Source: Parasulfuritortus sp037446165 (GTDB lineage Bacteria; Pseudomonadota; Gammaproteobacteria; Burkholderiales; Thiobacillaceae). From it: a stretch of 11,186 nucleotides of DNA. The notes beneath the pieces were generated by a model, which saw only the letters and a list, made by a program, of their open reading frames with translations, was not told the origin of the DNA and searched no databases. Position 1 is the stretch's first letter, and the number at the start of each line of letters is the position of its first letter. This document shows, in pieces, positions 7,268 to 11,186 of this stretch. The position numbers and the translations under genes were made by a program. Where the stretch lies: NCBI GenBank assembly GCA_037446165.1, contig JBBIJC010000081.1, positions 1 through 11,186 of the forward strand. Direction: 5' to 3'.

Positions 7268-7384
7268 GAAAACGCTGATTGATTCGAGTTTCGTCGCTCC
7301 CGCGAAAGCGGGAGCCCAATGAAATCAATGAACTGGATACCCGCTTCCGCGGGTATGACGAATAAATCAGCGACTCCTTAGGAA
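7262..7384. repeat. REPIN/MITE-like element, complete copy, at a convergent gene junction
   Basis: The element is bounded by CCTTAGGAA at both ends (7262-7270 and 7376-7384). Inside these lie inverted ends (CGCTGATTGATTCG at 7273-7286 against the complement of CGAATAAATCAGCG at 7359-7372). Two 8-bp hairpins follow: GCTCCCGC/GCGGGAGC (7296-7303, 7308-7315, GAAA loop) and ATACCCGC/GCGGGTAT (7337-7344, 7349-7356). Two REP-type hairpins plus inverted ends are the hallmark of a REPIN or small non-coding MITE. A second copy begins at 11094 in the same orientation. The hairpins could serve both convergent genes as a weak terminator, but there is no clear T run. Confidence 0.85.
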
Positions 7385-9936
7385 TTTGCGTGGGCCGGTA
7401 GCCAGGCGGTGTGCGGGGTGTAACCACGCACCCACTCCGCCAGTTGATCTGCCGGCATCGGCCGGGCGATGGCGTAGCCCTGAGCCATCTGGCAGCCCAG
7501 CCCCTGCAGGATGACACCGTGCTTGATGCTCTCGACGCCTTCCGCCACCGTCTGTCGTTCAAATGCAGTCGCCATGCCCATGATGCCTTCGACGATGGCC
7601 AGATCGCTCCGGTCGTCCAGCATGCCGCGCACGAAGGACTGATCGATCTTCACCGTATCGACCGCCAGCCGGCGCAGATAGGTCATCGAGGAATAGCCGG
7701 TGCCGAAATCGTCAAGCGCGAAGCGGATCCCCATCTGCCTGCATTGTTCGAGCACCGCGTTGACCCGCACCATATCTTCCAGTGCTGCGGTTTCCAGAAT
7801 TTCCAGCTCGATCTGGGCAGGCCGCACCTCCGGGTGCCGCGCCAGGGCAGCTTGTAGTGTGGCCATGAACCCGGGGTCCTGAAGCTGCCTGGCGGCCAGG
7901 TTGATGTTGCCGACCAGTTCGATGCCCTGGGCCCGCCAGCGGGAAAGCTGGGCGACGGCTTCTTGCAGTACCCAATCACCAAGTTCGACCATGAGATGGT
8001 CGTCCTCGATCTGGGGCAGGAAATCGCCAGGCATCACCATCCGCCCGTCCGGCGGCAGCCAGCGGATCAAGGCCTCGGCGCCCACCACGCCGCCTTTTTG
8101 CAGATTCACGATGGGCTGCCAGAACAGGTGGAACTGATTTTCAGGCAAGCCCTCGCGGATGCGCAGCTTGATCTCTTGCCGCTCCCTGAGGGCCAGATCC
8201 TGCAACGGATCGTAATACTGAACCTGATTGCGCCCGTCCTGTTTGGCCATGTACATGGCCTGATCGGCATGACGCAGCAATCCGTCCGGATCGCTGTCGT
8301 CGGCGGGATAGATGGTGACGCCCATGCTGACCGACAGGTTGGTCAGGTTGCCTTCCACCCGGTAGGGCTGGGCCATGGCCTCGCTGACTCGCGCCAGCAC
8401 CGAAACATAGTCCTCGGCCTCATGGATTTCGGTCAGCAGCAGGATGAACTCGTCGCCGCCGAGGCGGGACGCCGTGTCCTGCACCCGGATCGAGTCGGTC
8501 AGCCGCTTGCCCACATCGACCAGCAGGCCATCGCCGACTGGATGGCCATATTGATCGTTGATCGGCTTGAAGTTGTCGAGGTCGAGATAGCACACCACGA
8601 CCTGAGTCCCCTGTCGTTCGGCCGCCGCCAGTGCGTGCTTCATGCGGTCGGCCAGCAGCGAGCGGTTGGGCAGGCGGGTCAGGGCATCATAGTAGGCCAG
8701 GGTCTGGATGTGCTCCTGCTGCCGCTTCTGGTCGGTGATATCGGACAACATGGCAACGAAATGCGTGTTCGTCCCCTCCGGACTTTTGACCACCGAGATG
8801 GTCAGGTAGGCGGCAAACAGCTCACCATTCTTGCGCCGGTTCCAGATCTCGCCACGCCAGTTTCCGTTATGGCCGATCCGCTCCCACATGTCGGTGAAAA
8901 AATCGTCCGCCTGGCGATCGGACTTCAGGATCGCCGGCGTCTTGCCCAGCACTTCATCTCGACCGAAGCCGCTCATGTTCAGAAAGGCCTGATTGGCCTC
9001 GACGATGACGCCCAGCATATCGGTGATGATGATGCCTTCGCTGGCCTCGGAAAAGACGCTGGCCGCCAGGCGCAACTGCTCTTCGGCCTGTTTGCGCTGG
9101 GTGATTTCCCGCGCCACGCCGAGGACGCCGATCAACTTGCCGTCCCCATCACGCATCGGCGATTTGACCGTCTCGAACAGGCCGCGATAGCCATCGGCGG
9201 CGAAGGTCAGCCACTCTTCGTTGCTGCGCGGCCCACCTGCCTCGATGGCCGCCTGGTCGTGCTTCCGAAAAAATGCGGCCAGTTCCGGGCCAACGAAATC
9301 GGCATCGGTTTTGCCCACGATTTCATCCGCAGGCGAACCATAGAGTCGCTCGAACTTAGGGTTGCAGGCCAGATAGACGCCGTCGGGATCCTTGACCCAG
9401 ATCAGGTCGGGAATGGTCTCCACCACGGACCGCAACAACCGGCGCTGCATACCCTGCTCATAGCCCTGGCAGAGCAGGATGGCATTGCCCAGGCGCGACA
9501 ACACCGGCTTGAACAGGGTGGTCAAAGGCAGGTTGAGTGGCGGCAGGCTGGGCGACAACAGCAGCATGAACCCGTAACCCGGCACCGGCAGGATCAGGCC
9601 TGCTGCCATCTTCTTGGATGTCCCGATGCCGGACAGCAGGTCAGCATCCTGGATCAGCTGTGTTTCGGCACCAAACAGGACCGAGGGGAAATGATGCCGC
9701 GTGCCTTGTTGCGCCAGCCACTGGAAGTCGCCGATGGCGGTGTCGATCCCCATCTCCGTCCGCTCCGGCGACAGCGCCGTACCGGCCAGCATGAACCCGA
9801 CCGGAAACCCGGTGTGGTACATGAAGCGCTGCAAGGTCTTGCGCAGCAGTGTCGGCAAGGACAGTTCGCTGCCGATGGTAAAGGCCAGGTCGACCAGTAC
9901 CTGCAGGATCAGTTCGTGGTTGTCGGTTCTGGACAC
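7378..9936 (-). CDS. GAF-like/PAS/PAS/GGDEF/EAL c-di-GMP signalling protein
   Basis: This 852-residue cytoplasmic protein has no membrane segment. Residues about 1-160 look GAF-like. PAS domains follow at about 168-285 and 292-405, then a diguanylate cyclase domain (about 412-575) and a phosphodiesterase domain (about 590-840). The cyclase motif GGDEF (493-497) is intact, with a product-inhibition site RVQD (484-487) five residues before it. The EAL side has EAL (621-623), NINLAARQL, ELEILETA, DDFGTG (from D742) and KIDQSFV, so both c-di-GMP synthesis and hydrolysis look possible. The start is a GTG at 9936 behind a G-rich stretch and overlaps the FIST gene by 28 bases, implying coupled translation. 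Its last serine and stop codons lie inside the repeat end at 7376-7384. Confidence 0.93.
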   Translation of the reverse strand: MSRTDNHELILQVLVDLAFTIGSELSLPTLLRKTLQRFMYHTGFPVGFMLAGTALSPERTEMGIDTAIGDFQWLAQQGTRHHFPSVLFGAETQLIQDADLLSGIGTSKKMAAGLILPVPGYGFMLLLSPSLPPLNLPLTTLFKPVLSRLGNAILLCQGYEQGMQRRLLRSVVETIPDLIWVKDPDGVYLACNPKFERLYGSPADEIVGKTDADFVGPELAAFFRKHDQAAIEAGGPRSNEEWLTFAADGYRGLFETVKSPMRDGDGKLIGVLGVAREITQRKQAEEQLRLAASVFSEASEGIIITDMLGVIVEANQAFLNMSGFGRDEVLGKTPAILKSDRQADDFFTDMWERIGHNGNWRGEIWNRRKNGELFAAYLTISVVKSPEGTNTHFVAMLSDITDQKRQQEHIQTLAYYDALTRLPNRSLLADRMKHALAAAERQGTQVVVCYLDLDNFKPINDQYGHPVGDGLLVDVGKRLTDSIRVQDTASRLGGDEFILLLTEIHEAEDYVSVLARVSEAMAQPYRVEGNLTNLSVSMGVTIYPADDSDPDGLLRHADQAMYMAKQDGRNQVQYYDPLQDLALRERQEIKLRIREGLPENQFHLFWQPIVNLQKGGVVGAEALIRWLPPDGRMVMPGDFLPQIEDDHLMVELGDWVLQEAVAQLSRWRAQGIELVGNINLAARQLQDPGFMATLQAALARHPEVRPAQIELEILETAALEDMVRVNAVLEQCRQMGIRFALDDFGTGYSSMTYLRRLAVDTVKIDQSFVRGMLDDRSDLAIVEGIMGMATAFERQTVAEGVESIKHGVILQGLGCQMAQGYAIARPMPADQLAEWVRGYTPHTAWLPAHANS

Positions 9937-11063
9937 GGCACCCCCACCAGGGTCGCATTATGGAACAGGGGATAGCCCCCCAACCGGTCCGAGCCAATTT
10001 CGCCCAGGGACAGCGCGCCCAGCAGACGACGGGCCCGGGTCAGGTGTCGAATATGTTCGAGTTCGGCCAGGACGCCCTCGCCCAGGTGCATGCGCCGTCC
10101 GGCACAATAAAAAAGAATCAGATCGTCGTCCTGATAACGCCCTTTTTTCTCGACCAGGCCCGCCATCAGGCTGGCGGCCGCATTTTGCGGCCCGGTCCGC
10201 GCGTCGAGCAGGGTCAGGATCGAATTATCGGGAATCTCGCCGACGCAAAAGATCTGACCATGCTCATCCAGCGCCACCGGGATCCGTACCAGCACCTCGC
10301 CATCGGCGCGCACGATCCCGAATGGGAAATGCACCGCATGCTGATAGAAATTATCCTGGGTGATGGTCACTCCGTACTGCTGCTGCATCAACTCGGCATA
10401 GACCTCCAGGGCCGGCCGCCAGTCGATCTGCGAAATGCAGTTGGCCTGAGTGGAGGTGGCGCTGATGACCTGCTCCGGCACGCCATAGCCGTGGCTCAGG
10501 CAGGCCCCCGGATGATTGGGCAACAACTGGATCAGCAGGCCATCCTGCACGAAACGGTCGCCATCGAACAGGCAGGGTGCGGGGGTGAATCGTTCGTTGC
10601 CGGCATTGACGCCAAAATAGTTCACCCGGTCGGCCAGCTTCAGGTACCAGGCATCCAGGTGGGTCGCAATGTTCGGCACCAGGGCATCAAAGATGCAGAA
10701 CAGGGCCGCCGGCGTGCTTTGATCGAAAGAGGCATCGACATGGCGCGCCAGTTTGTCTGCGACCTCGGTCACCGCAGCGGCCCCGGCCAGGTCTTCAATC
10801 AGCAAGGGCGCCGGCGCCGTTCCCAACCCGATCAGGATGGCGCCTGTCTTGTGCAGGCCCGCATCGACCAGCAGTTCAGGAAACACCGCTCCGGCCAGAC
10901 CCAGCTTCAACTCCCGGCACAAGGCCTGAAACCCGGCAACCCGGTGCGACTCGGCCTCGGGCAGCAGGACCAGCAGCCGGGCATGACCTTCGGCCGCAAA
11001 CTGGACCAAGGCCTCGCGGACTTCGGCAGGATCGGGATGGGCAAGCCAGGAACAGGATGACAT
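9909..11063 (-). CDS. FIST-domain sensory protein
   Basis: The 384-residue protein has the FIST N and FIST C architecture, a family proposed to be small-ligand (for example amino acid) sensors in signal transduction. Visible markers in the C-terminal part are LILFYCAGRR (C320-A-G-R323), HLGEGVLAELEHI (326-338) and LGALSLGEIG followed by GYPLFHNATLVG (from about 348), the usual FIST_C signature. There is no signal peptide or transmembrane helix, so it acts in the cytoplasm. The ATG at 11063 has no good Shine-Dalgarno sequence. It is the first gene of a pair with the GGDEF/EAL protein (28-base overlap), which suggests it feeds a ligand signal into c-di-GMP turnover. Only 30 bases separate its start from the repeat at 11094, so its promoter must lie within or beyond that repeat. 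Confidence 0.88.
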   Translation of the reverse strand: MSSCSWLAHPDPAEVREALVQFAAEGHARLLVLLPEAESHRVAGFQALCRELKLGLAGAVFPELLVDAGLHKTGAILIGLGTAPAPLLIEDLAGAAAVTEVADKLARHVDASFDQSTPAALFCIFDALVPNIATHLDAWYLKLADRVNYFGVNAGNERFTPAPCLFDGDRFVQDGLLIQLLPNHPGACLSHGYGVPEQVISATSTQANCISQIDWRPALEVYAELMQQQYGVTITQDNFYQHAVHFPFGIVRADGEVLVRIPVALDEHGQIFCVGEIPDNSILTLLDARTGPQNAAASLMAGLVEKKGRYQDDDLILFYCAGRRMHLGEGVLAELEHIRHLTRARRLLGALSLGEIGSDRLGGYPLFHNATLVGVPCPEPTTTN

Positions 11064-11093
11064 GGGTTTGTTCTATTGTTCAGAGATCGATGG

Positions 11094-11186
11094 CTTAGGA
11101 AAACGCTGATTTATTCGAGTTTCGTCGCTCCTGCGAAGGCGGGAGCCCAATGAAATCAATGAACTGGATACCCGCTTCCGCGGGTA
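11094..11186. repeat. REPIN/MITE-like element, second copy, cut by the window edge
   Basis: This matches 7263-7355 at 90 of 93 positions with no gaps and in the same orientation. Differences are one base near the left inverted end and two in the first hairpin. There C to T keeps pairing as a G-U wobble (stem 11127-11134 with 11139-11146), and the loop changes from GAAA to GAAG, so structure is preserved. The second hairpin and right end run off the window. It lies upstream of the FIST gene start. Confidence 0.85.

Noticed and set aside
7262..7384. CCTTAGGAA at both ends of the repeat as a 9-base target-site duplication
   Set aside because: CTTAGGA is also present at the left end of the second copy at 11094, so it belongs to the element rather than to the target.
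7963..9975. A 670-codon open frame on the plus strand opposite the GGDEF/EAL gene
   Set aside because: It is antisense to a gene with clear domains and motifs; its translation is low-complexity (H, G, Q, D rich) and shows no family features. GC-rich codon bias often leaves such long antisense frames.

Overview
This window looks like part of the chromosome of a GC-rich, Gram-negative, sulfur-oxidizing proteobacterium, most likely a betaproteobacterium. The main reasons are a complete core thiosulfate-oxidation (Sox) gene set in the order soxXYZAB, a SoxA with a single heme motif, periplasmic and envelope M48 proteases, and REPIN-like intergenic repeats built from CCCGC/GCGGG hairpins. The lineage assignment is inference, because the window has no rRNA or other marker gene.

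Region 1 (1-4262) is the sox cluster on the minus strand, transcribed soxX > soxY > soxZ > soxA > soxB. SoxAX (c-type cytochromes) couples thiosulfate to the C-terminal cysteine of SoxY in the SoxYZ carrier, and the dimanganese hydrolase SoxB releases sulfate. SoxCD is not in the window, so the fate of the remaining sulfane sulfur cannot be read here. A candidate sigma70-type promoter precedes soxX. An intrinsic terminator sits between soxA and soxB, followed by a dyad, and a second intrinsic terminator follows soxB. A possible small start of another minus-strand gene lies at the left edge.

Region 2 (4263-7267) holds two M48 metalloproteases arranged divergently. On the minus strand is a BepA/YfgC-like protease with a TPR-type C-terminal half. 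On the plus strand is an exported SH3b protein whose stop codon overlaps the start of a shorter M48 protease (ATGA). All three have signal peptides, so this looks like an envelope quality-control block.

Region 3 (7262-11186) is a two-gene signalling unit on the minus strand. It consists of a FIST-domain sensor followed, with a 28-base overlap, by a GAF-like/PAS/PAS/GGDEF/EAL protein with all major catalytic motifs intact. Two same-orientation copies of a REPIN/MITE-like repeat flank it. They are 90/93 identical over the visible part. The first copy sits exactly at a convergent gene junction and supplies the stop codons of both neighbouring genes.

No stretch longer than 300 bases lacks a gene. 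I saw no tRNA, rRNA, CRISPR array or transposase gene. The most interesting parts are the FIST/c-di-GMP pair framed by repeats, the stop-codon-donating repeat, and the terminator-dyad arrangement in front of soxB.
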